Positions 17,737 through 26,595 of a stretch of DNA of 64,000 nucleotides are shown here, one piece after another. This stretch comes from Corynebacterium spheniscorum (lineage in GTDB: Bacteria; Actinomycetota; Actinomycetes; Mycobacteriales; Mycobacteriaceae): assembly GCF_900113445.1 (NCBI RefSeq), contig NZ_FOPJ01000003.1, positions 1 to 64,000 on the forward strand. Direction: 5' to 3'. The number at the start of each line of letters is the position of its first letter. The first letter of the stretch is position 1. Under the pieces are notes generated by a model. It had not been told where the DNA came from, did no database searches, and was given only the letters and a program-made list of their open reading frames with translations. The position numbers were made by a program, and so were the translations under genes.

Positions 17737-19237
17737 AGAAGCTGGCGGGGTCGACCGCGAATTGGCGAAGCTCAGTGGCAGCGGCAGCTGGCATGCGGAC
17801 CTCTAGTTGGGTGCCCTCATCGGTGTAGGACTTCTCTAGTACGGTGCCCTTTTCGTGGATGCTGGCCACCAGGTCGCCGCGGCTAAAGGGGATCATGAGG
17901 TAGAGGTGTTCGTCTAAGGAGTTAAGGAATAACTCCACGCGGGCTTCTAGTTCGGGGATGCCTTCGCCGGTTTTCGCGGAGACAAACACGACGTTGTGGT
18001 TGCTTAAGGCGTGGCGGACTTCGGCTAGCACCAGGGGGTTGGCGGCGTCGATTTTATTAACGACGATGATTTCTGGTGGTGCTTGTTGGCCCGTTTCTTT
18101 CACAATATCGGCGATCACGGCGTTGACCGCTTCGATTTGTTTTAAGGGGAAGGGGTCAGAGCCATCCACAACGTGCAGCATCAGGTCAGCGGCGAGGACT
18201 TCTTCCAGGGTGGATTTGAAGGCCTCCACTAATTGGGTGGGTAGGTGGCGGACGAAGCCAACGGTGTCGGTGAAGACCACGGCACGCCCGTCAGCTAGTT
18301 CCGCGCGGCGGGTGGTGGGGTCCAAGGTGGCGAAAAGCGCATCTTCGACGAGAACACCGGCACCGGTCATGGCGTTAATGAGCGAGGATTTCCCCGCGTT
18401 GGTGTAGCCGGCGATGGCGACCTGCGGGATGGTGGATTCTCGGCGGCGTTGGGCTTTAATATCGCGCGACATTTTCATGCCGGCGAGTTCCTTGCGCAGT
18501 CGCGCCATATCTGCGCGCAGGCGGCGACGGTCTGCTTCGATCTTGGTTTCACCGGGACCGCGCAGGCCCACACCACCATTGGAGCCGGCTCGGCCACCGG
18601 CCTGGCGAGAAAGGTTGCCACCCCAACCGCGTACGCGGGTAATGAGGTATTCCATTTGGGCAAGCGATACTTGGGCTTTGCCTTCCTTGGATTTGGCGTG
18701 TTGGGCGAAGATATCCAGGATCAGCATGGTGCGGTCAATGACCTTGGTGTTCAGCGCGTTTTCTAAGGCGACGAGCTGACCGGGGTTAAGTTCACCATCG
18801 CAGATCACGGTGTCAGCTTCGGTGGCGTGCACGATTTCGCGTAATTCATCGACTTTGCCGGAGCCAATATAGGTGCCGGCATCGGGCTTATCGCGGCGTT
18901 GGTAAAGCATTTCGACGACTTCCGCACCAGCGGTTTCTGCGAGGGCGGCGAGTTCGTTCATGGTGGCGTCGATTTCGGCGGCAGTGCCGTGGGTCCATAC
19001 GCCAACAAGGATGACGCGTTCGATGCGGAGCTTGCGGTATTCAACTTCGAAGCCATCGGAGACATCCTCGGAGTGGATGGTGGTTCGCCGTCCGGCGCGG
19101 CGGAAAGCATTGCGATCGGCGAGGTCTAGTTCACCAACGGTGGGAGCATCCACGGCGGTGTCTTCTAAGAAGAGGTCGTCGCTGGTGTCCTCGGGGGTGT
19201 TGGTGGGGTTCATATCTTTAATCTCAGAATCACTCAT
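17735..19237 (-). CDS. hflX: Ribosome-associated GTPase HflX
   Basis: A 500-residue HflX. It has an acidic N-terminal extension of about 60 residues, the HflX nucleotide-binding domain with the family signature GPGETKIEADRRR and a coiled segment, then the G domain with Walker A GYTNAGKSS, DTVGFV and NKID. In other bacteria HflX splits stalled ribosomes under stress. AGGAAGC lies just before the ATG. Confidence 0.95.
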   Translation of the reverse strand: MSDSEIKDMNPTNTPEDTSDDLFLEDTAVDAPTVGELDLADRNAFRRAGRRTTIHSEDVSDGFEVEYRKLRIERVILVGVWTHGTAAEIDATMNELAALAETAGAEVVEMLYQRRDKPDAGTYIGSGKVDELREIVHATEADTVICDGELNPGQLVALENALNTKVIDRTMLILDIFAQHAKSKEGKAQVSLAQMEYLITRVRGWGGNLSRQAGGRAGSNGGVGLRGPGETKIEADRRRLRADMARLRKELAGMKMSRDIKAQRRRESTIPQVAIAGYTNAGKSSLINAMTGAGVLVEDALFATLDPTTRRAELADGRAVVFTDTVGFVRHLPTQLVEAFKSTLEEVLAADLMLHVVDGSDPFPLKQIEAVNAVIADIVKETGQQAPPEIIVVNKIDAANPLVLAEVRHALSNHNVVFVSAKTGEGIPELEARVELFLNSLDEHLYLMIPFSRGDLVASIHEKGTVLEKSYTDEGTQLEVRMPAAAATELRQFAVDPASF

Positions 19238-19392
19238 TGCTTCCTATCATTCCATGCTTGGGGTGCCTACGCCCTTTCGATATGCAGCGGATTTGTTGTG
19301 GGGCTAGTGCTTGAGCCGCCGGGGATGTTGGTAACAGAGCGATAACGGCTAAGTAACTATCCGGGTGCTAGCCCCTTCTGGAGGCGGCGATT

Positions 19393-20166
19393 ATGGGCTT
19401 CGACGGTAGACTTGCCGGCATGACGTCTGATCTCCAGAGCATTGGGTTAGGTTTTGACCGCTGGCAGGATGCGGTGGAAGCCGCCATTGCTAGCGATAAC
19501 CTCGAAGTCACCGGTGAAGTGCGCGGTGGGCAATTAGTGCAATTCACTGACCCTTCCGGTGCCCAAATCAATATTTTGGCGGTCGAACCCTTCGCCACCT
19601 GGGCGGGTTTTAAAGGCGCTACCGAAGTGTTTGCCCACATCACGATGCTGAATGATGTGTTGGCTTATTGCGAGGTAGTAGACCAATTTGGTGGCGTGAT
19701 TAGCGCGGTGACCACCAACCTTGCCCAGGGCCCCTTGTTGGTGGAAGAACCCCGCCAGGAATGGCAGCAATTAGGGGTTAGCGCGCTGGTGGATTCCTAT
19801 GAGCTTTTTGCTGACCAGGAGTCTTATTCTCTTGCTGGTAATGAGCCTTGTGGGACGTTGACCTCCCGTGGGGCGGAGATCGTTCAGGCAGCAACGGGTG
19901 CAGAGTATCCGGATGCTGCGGTGACTTTTAGTGCTCGCGTCTTAGAAGCTGGTTATCGCACCAGTGCTTTGACTGGGCAGCGCTTTATCCACGCGGTGGT
20001 TGATGGTGCTTTCCCCTTTGATGTGTGCCTGCCGGATAGTGAAGTTCTGCCGATTAATGGCAACGTGATTAAGGCGCATGCGCTGCTGACTTCGACTATT
20101 TCTGCGCCCCTAGCTGGTGGCGGTTGTGGTGGTTGCGGCGGCTCCTGCGGTTGTGGAGGCCACTGA
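19393..20166 (+). CDS. Conserved protein of unknown function with Gly-Cys-rich tail
   Basis: A 257-residue soluble protein, GGAGG about 8 bases before the ATG. There is no signal peptide or membrane segment. The body is a mixed alpha/beta-looking sequence with no recognised motif. The last 16 residues, GGGCGGCGGSCGCGGH, contain four Cys and a terminal His in a glycine backbone, which suggests metal binding, a disulfide cluster or a flexible anchor. The following gene starts 5 bases after the stop and encodes a small membrane protein, so the two are probably an operon. A corresponding pair occurs at this place in C. glutamicum from memory, without known function. Confidence 0.75.
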   Translation: MGFDGRLAGMTSDLQSIGLGFDRWQDAVEAAIASDNLEVTGEVRGGQLVQFTDPSGAQINILAVEPFATWAGFKGATEVFAHITMLNDVLAYCEVVDQFGGVISAVTTNLAQGPLLVEEPRQEWQQLGVSALVDSYELFADQESYSLAGNEPCGTLTSRGAEIVQAATGAEYPDAAVTFSARVLEAGYRTSALTGQRFIHAVVDGAFPFDVCLPDSEVLPINGNVIKAHALLTSTISAPLAGGGCGGCGGSCGCGGH

Positions 20167-20171
20167 TAACC

Positions 20172-20720
20172 GTGCATCATGATTTGCCGCCAAGCCGGCC
20201 ACCATCACTCCCCTCGCCCGCGGCGCGTTGGTCTTTGTTGATCATTGCGCTGTGCTGCGTGCTGCTTTTGGTGACCCTCAAGCAGTCTGGGCTGATGCTG
20301 GTGGTGCCGATTTTGGCGGTGACCTTTTTGGTGATCCGGCATCGCCCGGATGAATCTGAGGCGCGGGCGTTGCGTTCTTCTATCCAATTGTCGTTAGAAG
20401 ATATTACGGACACCTTGGATCAGTTCTTGTTATTCCGGGATTCCCCGGAGGCTGAGCATTTGGCGGATCGCACCTTGCACCGCCCGGCGTTGTTGGATCC
20501 TGATTGTCCGGATCCGGCGATCCAGAAGTTCCACTTCGAATTCCATGGTTGCCGAAGCTATATTCACCGTCTGCATGCCCGTTTAGCTGCGGATTTGAGT
20601 GTTCCGGAGTTGGAGGCACTGTTGGCTACCACTGATGCTCGGGCATTGGAGCTGCGGGAAAGCTGGTTGGCGGCACGCGGGGCTGCGCACCGCCTGGGTA
20701 CTGATTACAAGCGTTATTAG
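20172..20720 (+). CDS. Small membrane protein of unknown function
   Basis: About 182 residues from a GTG that follows GGAGG by 12 bases; the ribosome binding site lies inside the Cys-rich tail codons of the gene before it. Two closely spaced hydrophobic segments (residues about 18-52) are followed by a cytosolic, acidic, helix-rich domain ([23 protein letters not shown] and later [14 protein letters not shown]). No family function is known to me. It overlaps the convergent dapF stop by four bases. Confidence 0.75.
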   Translation: MHHDLPPSRPPSLPSPAARWSLLIIALCCVLLLVTLKQSGLMLVVPILAVTFLVIRHRPDESEARALRSSIQLSLEDITDTLDQFLLFRDSPEAEHLADRTLHRPALLDPDCPDPAIQKFHFEFHGCRSYIHRLHARLAADLSVPELEALLATTDARALELRESWLAARGAAHRLGTDYKRY

Positions 20721-21583
20721 AGCAGCCCTTCAGCTACCTCAATGCGGGCCACGACCCGAGATGGGCCGCTAAGAATCGAGGTAGTTGCATTAATTTCTAC
20801 TTCCACGGCCCCACCGGGTACCCGGACTTCCACAGTGCCGTGTTTTTTATTGGCTGCTGCTAGTGCTGCGGTGGCTGCTGCGACAGTGCCGGTGCCACAG
20901 GAGCGGGTCTCCCCCACGCCTCGTTCCACTACCCGCATGTAGACGCGGCCGTCTTGAAGTGGGGTGAGGACTTCTAGGTTGACGCCTTCGGGGAACATGG
21001 CGGTATCGAAGCTGGCGGCTTGGAAACGCCAGGAGTAGAGATCTTCGGGGGTAAGTTCTGGGACCACGCAGGCTAGGTGCGGGTTGCCCATATCAACCCC
21101 GAGGCCGGAAAGCTCATGGTCATCCACGGCACCGGCGGATTCGCCGAGGATCTTTGGGGCCCCCATATCGACGCTGACGCGGGCGGCGTAGGCGTCTGCT
21201 TCATGCACGCGGACTTGTTTTACCCCACCGCGGGTGGCGACGGGGAATTCGCTGGAGTCTACGAGCCCGTGGAGGAAAATGAAGTGCGCGAAAACGCGGA
21301 CACCATTGCCGCACATTTCAGCAAGCGAGCCATCGGCATTGCGGTAGTCCATAAACCACATGTCATCGCTGACCCCTGCGGGGAGCGGTTCGCCGAGATG
21401 CCCGGCGCGGATGACGCGGAGGATGCCGTCAGCTCCTAAGGCTTTGCGGCGGTCGCAGAGCAGGGCGACTTTTTCGGTGCTGAGGTCGAGCTCGCCTTTT
21501 TCATCGAAGATGATGAGGAAGTCGTTTTCGGTGCCGTGGCCTTTGAAGATGGTGCGGGGGTTCAGGGTGGATGCGTTAGTCAC
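20717..21583 (-). CDS. dapF: Diaminopimelate epimerase
   Basis: A 288-residue DapF, which interconverts LL- and meso-diaminopimelate for lysine and peptidoglycan. The two catalytic cysteines are in MCGNGVR and RSCGTGTVA. It begins with a GTG overlapping the miaA stop by four bases (translational coupling), and is the last gene of a run that also includes miaA and the gene before it. Confidence 0.97.
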   Translation of the reverse strand: MTNASTLNPRTIFKGHGTENDFLIIFDEKGELDLSTEKVALLCDRRKALGADGILRVIRAGHLGEPLPAGVSDDMWFMDYRNADGSLAEMCGNGVRVFAHFIFLHGLVDSSEFPVATRGGVKQVRVHEADAYAARVSVDMGAPKILGESAGAVDDHELSGLGVDMGNPHLACVVPELTPEDLYSWRFQAASFDTAMFPEGVNLEVLTPLQDGRVYMRVVERGVGETRSCGTGTVAAATAALAAANKKHGTVEVRVPGGAVEVEINATTSILSGPSRVVARIEVAEGLL

Positions 21584-22491
21584 CCAAGTAAGTCTAATGC
21601 CAGCGGCAGGGTATCTTCGCGCGCATCAAGCCAAGTGGTGCGCGGGTCGCGTTTAAACCAGCTGCGTTGGCGACGCACATAGCGGCGGGTGGCGACGGTG
21701 GTTAATTCGCAGGCTTCTTCTACAGTCTGGATATCACCGTGTGGGTCGAGGTAGTTAAGAACTTGGGCGTATCCGATGGCCAACCCGGCGGTGGATTGGG
21801 CTTTGAGTCCTTGGGTTTTGAGGTATTCGACTTCCTCGATGAACCCGCTGGTGAACATTTCTTGGGTGCGCTGCTGGATGCGAGGGTTGAGCCATTCGGC
21901 TTCGGTTTTTAGCCCCAGGATGCGGGTGCCCCACCGTGGTGCGGCGTCTTTGGGCGGTTGGGAGGCTTGGAAAGGTTGGCCGGTTAATTCGATGACCTCG
22001 AGGGCACGCACGGTGCGGCGGGGATCTTTGTCTTCGATTTTGTTGGCGGCTTGGGGGTCGACCTGGCGAAGACGCTTATGCATGGCATCGATACCAATAT
22101 CGGCTAGTTCAGCTTCTAGGCGGGCGCGCACGGTGGGGTCGGTGGGTGGGAATTGCCAGTCGTCGATAAGGGATTGGACATAGAGCATGGATCCACCAAC
22201 CAGGATGGGGGTTTTGCCGCGGGCGAGGATATCTTCCACATCGCGGATGGCTTCGCGTTGGTAGCGGGCGACGGAGGCTTTTTCGGTGACATCGAGGACA
22301 TCGAGTTGGTGGTGTGGGATGCCGCGGCGTTGGGATACGGGAAGTTTAGCGGTACCAATATCCATGCCGCGGTAGAGCTGCATGGAGTCGACGTTGACGA
22401 CTTCGCCGTTTAGGGATTCGGCGAGGCCTAAACCTAAGGCGGATTTGCCGCTGGCGGTGGGCCCTACGACTGCGATGGGTGTTGGTGTCAT
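21580..22491 (-). CDS. miaA: tRNA dimethylallyltransferase MiaA
   Basis: A 303-residue enzyme that adds the isopentenyl group to A37 of UNN-decoding tRNAs. The P-loop [11 protein letters not shown] is at residues 9-19, with [15 protein letters not shown] following. The ATG at 22491 is chosen because the P-loop then lies near the N-terminus, and because it overlaps the stop of the preceding gene by ATGA. The long upstream in-frame extension lies antisense-like within that gene and is discarded. MiaB, which methylthiolates the product, is at 26.6 kb. Confidence 0.96.
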   Translation of the reverse strand: MTPTPIAVVGPTASGKSALGLGLAESLNGEVVNVDSMQLYRGMDIGTAKLPVSQRRGIPHHQLDVLDVTEKASVARYQREAIRDVEDILARGKTPILVGGSMLYVQSLIDDWQFPPTDPTVRARLEAELADIGIDAMHKRLRQVDPQAANKIEDKDPRRTVRALEVIELTGQPFQASQPPKDAAPRWGTRILGLKTEAEWLNPRIQQRTQEMFTSGFIEEVEYLKTQGLKAQSTAGLAIGYAQVLNYLDPHGDIQTVEEACELTTVATRRYVRRQRSWFKRDPRTTWLDAREDTLPLALDLLG

Positions 22492-23111
22492 GCGATTGCC
22501 TCCCAGGTGGCAATATAGCGTCCTACCCCGGTGTCGGTATCGGTGGCTAGCAAGCTGCGGTGGTAGTTGGGGGCAAGGGCGGCTAGTTCTAGCCACAGGA
22601 CAGGTTCGATAATGCCGGCGCGGGTTAATTCTTGCGCACTCGCGTGCTGGACTTTCTGGTGTGGCATGCCCTGGTCCCCTAGTAACCCGCAGCACCATTG
22701 GTGGGTGGGCAGCGCGGTCTCGAGAAGCGTTAAGGGGGCGCGGAGAGTTAATCCGGCGGAACCATCCACGCAGACAATGCTCAGGGCGTGGGGGTCGGGC
22801 CTACCGAGTGTGTCGCGGATGGAGGTGACGTCGCCGAGGGCGGGGCCGAGGAGTCTGCGTTGAAGGATTTCGGGCAGGAAGTTGCCGGCGTGGACGTTGA
22901 TGCCGGAGGTGTCACCCCAGGCGCGTAGTGAGCCGGTAAGCGTGGTGTGCCAGCGGGGATCGCGGGAGCCGATGAGGTGGCGCGGGCGCGGGTCGGCGTG
23001 GAGGGTGTGGATGAGTTTGTCCAGGATGGGGCGGAGTTTATCGTCTTTGGGGCCCAATTCGGGGATAAGAGCTGGGGATCCAGGCATAATGAGAAGATCA
23101 GTAGTGGGCAC
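22488..23111 (-). CDS. Conserved actinobacterial protein (Rv2728c-like)
   Basis: A 207-residue protein directly upstream of miaA with a 4-base overlap. Its position matches M. tuberculosis Rv2728c, whose family is sometimes described as related to the class III extradiol dioxygenase B subunit. The N-terminus ([15 protein letters not shown]) resembles that family's strand-loop start. The metal-binding residues of true dioxygenases are not evident, so no reaction is assigned. The GTG at 23111 or the ATG at 23087 could be the start; neither has a strong ribosome binding site. Confidence 0.72.
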   Translation of the reverse strand: MPTTDLLIMPGSPALIPELGPKDDKLRPILDKLIHTLHADPRPRHLIGSRDPRWHTTLTGSLRAWGDTSGINVHAGNFLPEILQRRLLGPALGDVTSIRDTLGRPDPHALSIVCVDGSAGLTLRAPLTLLETALPTHQWCCGLLGDQGMPHQKVQHASAQELTRAGIIEPVLWLELAALAPNYHRSLLATDTDTGVGRYIATWEAIA

Positions 23112-23237
23112 TCAGCAACTCTAACCTTGATTCCGCGGGTATGTTGGGTGTGGCATTGCTAGCGAAGATTTTTTCGCGGTGATTTTTATTAGAACTCGGC
23201 AGCCGTGACGCGCGGCAAGACTGTGACAGGACATCTT

Positions 23238-24647
23238 ATGAGCAGCTCGACCTCTTCCAATCAGAATCCTTTGAATAAGCCAGCGCCGCGTCCAGATGTG
23301 GGTGCGGGAAAGCCGAGTCCGGCTGGAGTGCCGAGCCCGGCGGCTTTGGCTAAAAAGCGGGCTGCGGTGAAGCCAGCGGCGGCGAGTGCGCCGAGTGCGG
23401 CTACTGCCGCGGGGGCGGCGATTAAGAATGATCCATCTGCGTGGGGGCGGATCGCTGAAGATGGCAGTGTGTATTTGCGCAATAAGGCCGGCGAGGAGTG
23501 CATGATTGGCCAGTGGCAGGCCGGCACCGCGGAAGAGGGCCTGGCACACTATGGCAAACGTTATGTGGATTTGGCGACCGAGATCAATATTTTGGCGGCA
23601 CGTTTAGGCACGCACCCGCAGGATGCGGCGAAGACGCGCGCTACTGCGGAAGAATTGAAGGCAAGTTTGCCGGAAGCCGCGGTGCTTGGCGATGTGGAAG
23701 CCCTGGAGCGAGAACTCGATGAGATTATTCGGGAATCCGGGGTGGCTGGGGAGCGCGCCAAGAAGGAAAAGGAAGAGCGCCGCGCGAAGGCCATTGCGGC
23801 GAAGGAAGCCTTGATTGCGGAGGCTGAGCAGATTGCCGCGGATTCCACTGAGTGGAAGGCTGCCGGGGATCGCCTGCGCGGTATTTTGGAGGAATGGAAG
23901 CGCATTAAGGGTGTGGATCGTCGCACCGATGATGCTTTATGGAAGCGTTTTGGTCGCGCCCGGGATGCCTTTAATCGGCGCCGTGGTGCGCACTTTGCGG
24001 AGTTGGATCGTAACCGTGCATCCGCACGCCGCATCAAGGAAGAGTTGGTGGAAAAGGCCCGTGCCCTGCAGGATTCCACCGATTGGGGTAATACCGCACG
24101 TGCTTATCGCGAGCTGATGGACCAGTGGAAGGCTGCTGGTCGGGCTCCGCGGGAAATTGATGACAAGCTGTGGGCGCAGTTCCGTGCTGCGCAGGATAAG
24201 TTCTTTGGTGCCCGCGATGCATTGAACCGTGAGCGCGATAAGGAATATGAGGCCAATGCGGTGGCTAAGCAGGCGCTGATTGATGAGTATTCCCCGCTGA
24301 TTGATCCGGAGAAGAATCTGGATGCGGCGAAGCAGAAGCTACGTGAACTCCAAGAGCGTTGGGAAACCATTGGTTATGTGCCGCGTGGTCGGGTCCGTGA
24401 ATTTGAGGACAAGATCGGTGCTCTGGAAACCAAGGTGACCAAGGCGGAAGAATCGCAGTGGCGCCGTACGGATCCGGAAGCCCAGGCTCGTGCCGCACAA
24501 TTTAGGGCGCGGGTGGCGGAGTTTGAGAAACAAGCTGCCACTGCGGAAGCTAAGGGTAAAACCAAGCAGGCCGAGAAGTTTAAAGCGCAGGCTGAGCAAT
24601 GGCGTGAATGGGCAGAAGCTGCCGAGCAGGCACTCAATAGCCGCTAG
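23238..24647 (+). CDS. DUF349 coiled-coil protein
   Basis: A 469-residue soluble protein. The first about 70 residues are a Pro/Ala/Ser-rich disordered segment, followed by a domain around WGRIAEDGSVYLRNKAGEE. The rest is highly charged helix with repeated DUF349 units, marked by recurring patterns such as WKAAGDRLRGILEEWK, WKAAGRAPREIDDKLW and LQERWETIGYVPRG. It corresponds by position and type to Rv2731. Function is unknown; nucleic-acid or chaperone-like roles have been suggested for DUF349 proteins. The ATG follows ACAGGA by about 8 bases; an upstream GTG at 23205 is less likely. Confidence 0.85.
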   Translation: MSSSTSSNQNPLNKPAPRPDVGAGKPSPAGVPSPAALAKKRAAVKPAAASAPSAATAAGAAIKNDPSAWGRIAEDGSVYLRNKAGEECMIGQWQAGTAEEGLAHYGKRYVDLATEINILAARLGTHPQDAAKTRATAEELKASLPEAAVLGDVEALERELDEIIRESGVAGERAKKEKEERRAKAIAAKEALIAEAEQIAADSTEWKAAGDRLRGILEEWKRIKGVDRRTDDALWKRFGRARDAFNRRRGAHFAELDRNRASARRIKEELVEKARALQDSTDWGNTARAYRELMDQWKAAGRAPREIDDKLWAQFRAAQDKFFGARDALNRERDKEYEANAVAKQALIDEYSPLIDPEKNLDAAKQKLRELQERWETIGYVPRGRVREFEDKIGALETKVTKAEESQWRRTDPEAQARAAQFRARVAEFEKQAATAEAKGKTKQAEKFKAQAEQWREWAEAAEQALNSR

Positions 24648-24663
24648 TTTTTAAGGCTAGGTA

Positions 24664-25659
24664 GTGACACAAGAGATTCTGGTTGGAAGCGAAGACATTG
24701 TTGATTATGTCTTCGCTTCCAATTTGGCTGCCCAAGAAGCCGCGGGTGATATGGCAGCTTCTCAATCAGTAGAGCGGGTAGACAATCTGCTGGCTGGTTC
24801 CCCGCAGCTAAAAACGCGACTGCATTATGTGGCTGATAGCGGATGGGTGTTGTGTTCTTTCCCCTTGGTGGAAGACACCACGGTGGTGGAGGTAGATATC
24901 ACTTTAGAACCGGACCTGCAGCCACTACCGGGGAAAGATTATGCGGAAGAGGAAAAGGCCGCGGTGGTGGAGCTTGTGGGGTGTGCGCGCAGGCTTGCGC
25001 TAGCTGATGAGCTGGGGGAAGCAAGGCAGTGGGCGCACCTGTGGTTTTTTGAGCCTGGCCCGCCTAGCCGTGATGTGTTGTTGGAAGCTCAGGGGTTGAA
25101 GAAGGTATCCACCGAGGTGCAAGGCTATGTGCCGATTCCCTCCGACCCCGCGTCGACGGGGGTTGATCTGGGTGATGACGTGGAGTTGGTGGTGCTCCAG
25201 GATTTTGAGTACTCCCCTACTACCGAGGCGCTCATCCCCTTATTGGAGGAAGCGAGCCGTGATACGGCCTATGGGTTTAGTGCCCATGAGCCAGAGCAGT
25301 GGTCGCCGCAGCGTTTAAAGGACTTGCGGGATCACTATGCGAAGATCCATAGCGAGGTGATTACTGCGGTGTTGATGCAAGGCGAAAAGGCTATCGGCAT
25401 GTCGCAGATTTCACGGGCTGTGGGCAGCATTGAGGGGATTGCTGAGCAAGGCACCACGGTGGTTAGTGCTAGCTGCCGTGGGAAGGGTTTGGGGATAAAG
25501 CTAAAACGCGCTGCCTTGGTGGCAGCGCGTGAGCGTTGGGGAGTTGAGCGGGTGTATACCTCGAATGAGCAGCGGAACCTGGCGGCCCGTGCGCTTAATC
25601 GGCGCTTGGGTTTTCAGGAGGTGTCGCGGGCTTCGGGTTGGGAGAGCCGTCTGGCGTAG
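24664..25659 (+). CDS. GNAT-family acetyltransferase
   Basis: A 331-residue protein whose C-terminal half carries an acetyl-CoA-binding core (CRGKGLGIKLKRAAL, residues about 270-287), then SNEQRNLAARALNRRLGF, the usual GNAT ending. The N-terminal half is also GNAT-sized and degenerate, suggesting a tandem two-domain GNAT. The substrate is unknown. It follows the DUF349 gene by 16 bases (GTG start, AGG upstream). Its last 65 bases overlap the convergent membrane-protein gene, an unusual overlap discussed in the findings. Confidence 0.85.
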   Translation: MTQEILVGSEDIVDYVFASNLAAQEAAGDMAASQSVERVDNLLAGSPQLKTRLHYVADSGWVLCSFPLVEDTTVVEVDITLEPDLQPLPGKDYAEEEKAAVVELVGCARRLALADELGEARQWAHLWFFEPGPPSRDVLLEAQGLKKVSTEVQGYVPIPSDPASTGVDLGDDVELVVLQDFEYSPTTEALIPLLEEASRDTAYGFSAHEPEQWSPQRLKDLRDHYAKIHSEVITAVLMQGEKAIGMSQISRAVGSIEGIAEQGTTVVSASCRGKGLGIKLKRAALVAARERWGVERVYTSNEQRNLAARALNRRLGFQEVSRASGWESRLA

Positions 25660-26347
25660 CCTCATCTGGCTTAGCCTCGCTTGGCTTAGCCTCGCTTGGC
25701 GTAGCCTCGTCCGGCTTCGGCTGTTGAGCTTGTGGGGTGCTGTGGTGGCGTTCGGCGGCTTGTTGGCGACGGTCATCTACAAACAGCGGGTTGGTATCCC
25801 AATCGCGTTTTTGTTGGGCCAGTAAGTCCCGTTGGGCAAGCCCCACCGCATCGGTGATTTCCAGGGAAGCGCGCTCTTCGGCGAGCTTCTTTTGCTGATC
25901 CGAGCGGCGCATGATGATATTCGACAGCGCATAGACCGCCAGGATCACACCGAAGATGGACAGGTACATTCCCCAACCGCTAGTGGCATCGCCCTTATCG
26001 GTTTGGCGAAGCCATAGTGCTAGCAGGGAGCTAAATAGAGCGATACCGCTAAAGACCCAGGCGGCGATAGCAAAGCCCATGCGGCGGGTGGCCAGCAATA
26101 AGATCAGGCACAGTCCGGTGCCGAGGAAGCTGGTGTAGAGGTACACCCATTCGGTGATTTTTAAGTCCGCACCACCGGTTTCTTGGATGACGGCCAGTGC
26201 CATGCGCACCTTGGTGATAATGGGGCCGGCTAGGCCAACGAGGTAGGCCGCTAGTGCCACTCCTAGGTGCGGGAGTACTGGGGCGATGTCGATGCGTTTA
26301 GCAGCTTGTTTTTCTTTAACCGCTAGTTCTTTATCTGTGCTCGTCAC
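25595..26347 (-). CDS. Membrane protein of unknown function (Rv2732c-like) with repeat tail
   Basis: About 250 residues. Four hydrophobic segments lie between residues about 25 and 150 (for example VALAAYLVGLAGPII and YLSIFGVILAVYALSN), followed by a charged cytosolic region and a Pro/Glu/Ala tail with near-perfect 5-residue repeats (EAKPS, EATPD). The stop lies inside the convergent GNAT gene. GTG 26347 has a GAGGATGAG-type site upstream; a GTG at 26389 is also possible. The position upstream of miaB-side genes fits Rv2732c. Function is unknown. Confidence 0.7.
   Translation of the reverse strand: MTSTDKELAVKEKQAAKRIDIAPVLPHLGVALAAYLVGLAGPIITKVRMALAVIQETGGADLKITEWVYLYTSFLGTGLCLILLLATRRMGFAIAAWVFSGIALFSSLLALWLRQTDKGDATSGWGMYLSIFGVILAVYALSNIIMRRSDQQKKLAEERASLEITDAVGLAQRDLLAQQKRDWDTNPLFVDDRRQQAAERHHSTPQAQQPKPDEATPSEAKPSEAKPDEATPDGSPNPKPATPPENPSAD
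25651..25725. repeat. 15-bp tandem repeats in the tail of the membrane protein gene
   Basis: Four to five 15-base units with consensus YTGGCKTAGCCTCRY lie head to tail. In the minus frame they encode five-residue Glu-Ala-Lys/Thr-Pro units. The first unit spans the stop codon of the convergent acetyltransferase. The unit length is a multiple of three, so copy-number change would keep the frame. Confidence 0.85.
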
Positions 26348-26482
26348 TTCTGTGCTCTCATCCTCATACTCAACATAGCTACACCACACAGCTTTTTCGC
26401 TGCCAGTTAGTGCCCGAAAGTGGGTTAGCCACTAAGGCTAGTCCCAGGTTAGTTCGCATCACAGGTTAGCCGAGTCAAACTC

Positions 26483-26577
26483 CCGTGCAAGCACAACCTA
26501 GGCGCGGCACACCCCGCACTCCCCTGTCCGCCGCAGGATGCCTGGGGCGGTGCGGGAGGCGGGTCTCGGGGAAAGCT
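26483..26577 (-). repeat. 3' intergenic motif pair, copy C (downstream of miaB)
   Basis: Read on the minus strand, CCGAGACCC (26569-26561) and GCCGCGCCT (26508-26500) are 61 bases apart start to start, just past the miaB stop. The same two boxes at almost the same spacing occur after bioN and after the YciI-like gene. Function is unknown; a 3' UTR or terminator-linked element is possible. Confidence 0.4.
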
Positions 26578-26595
26578 CTCTTCGTTCGGAGTGTG

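Noticed and set aside
22492..22698. 69-residue extension of MiaA
   Set aside because: It overlaps the coding sequence of the gene upstream, and the P-loop would be displaced from its normal N-terminal place.
25651..25725. CRISPR-like or intergenic repeat array
   Set aside because: The repeats are 15 bases with no spacers and encode five-residue units of a protein tail.
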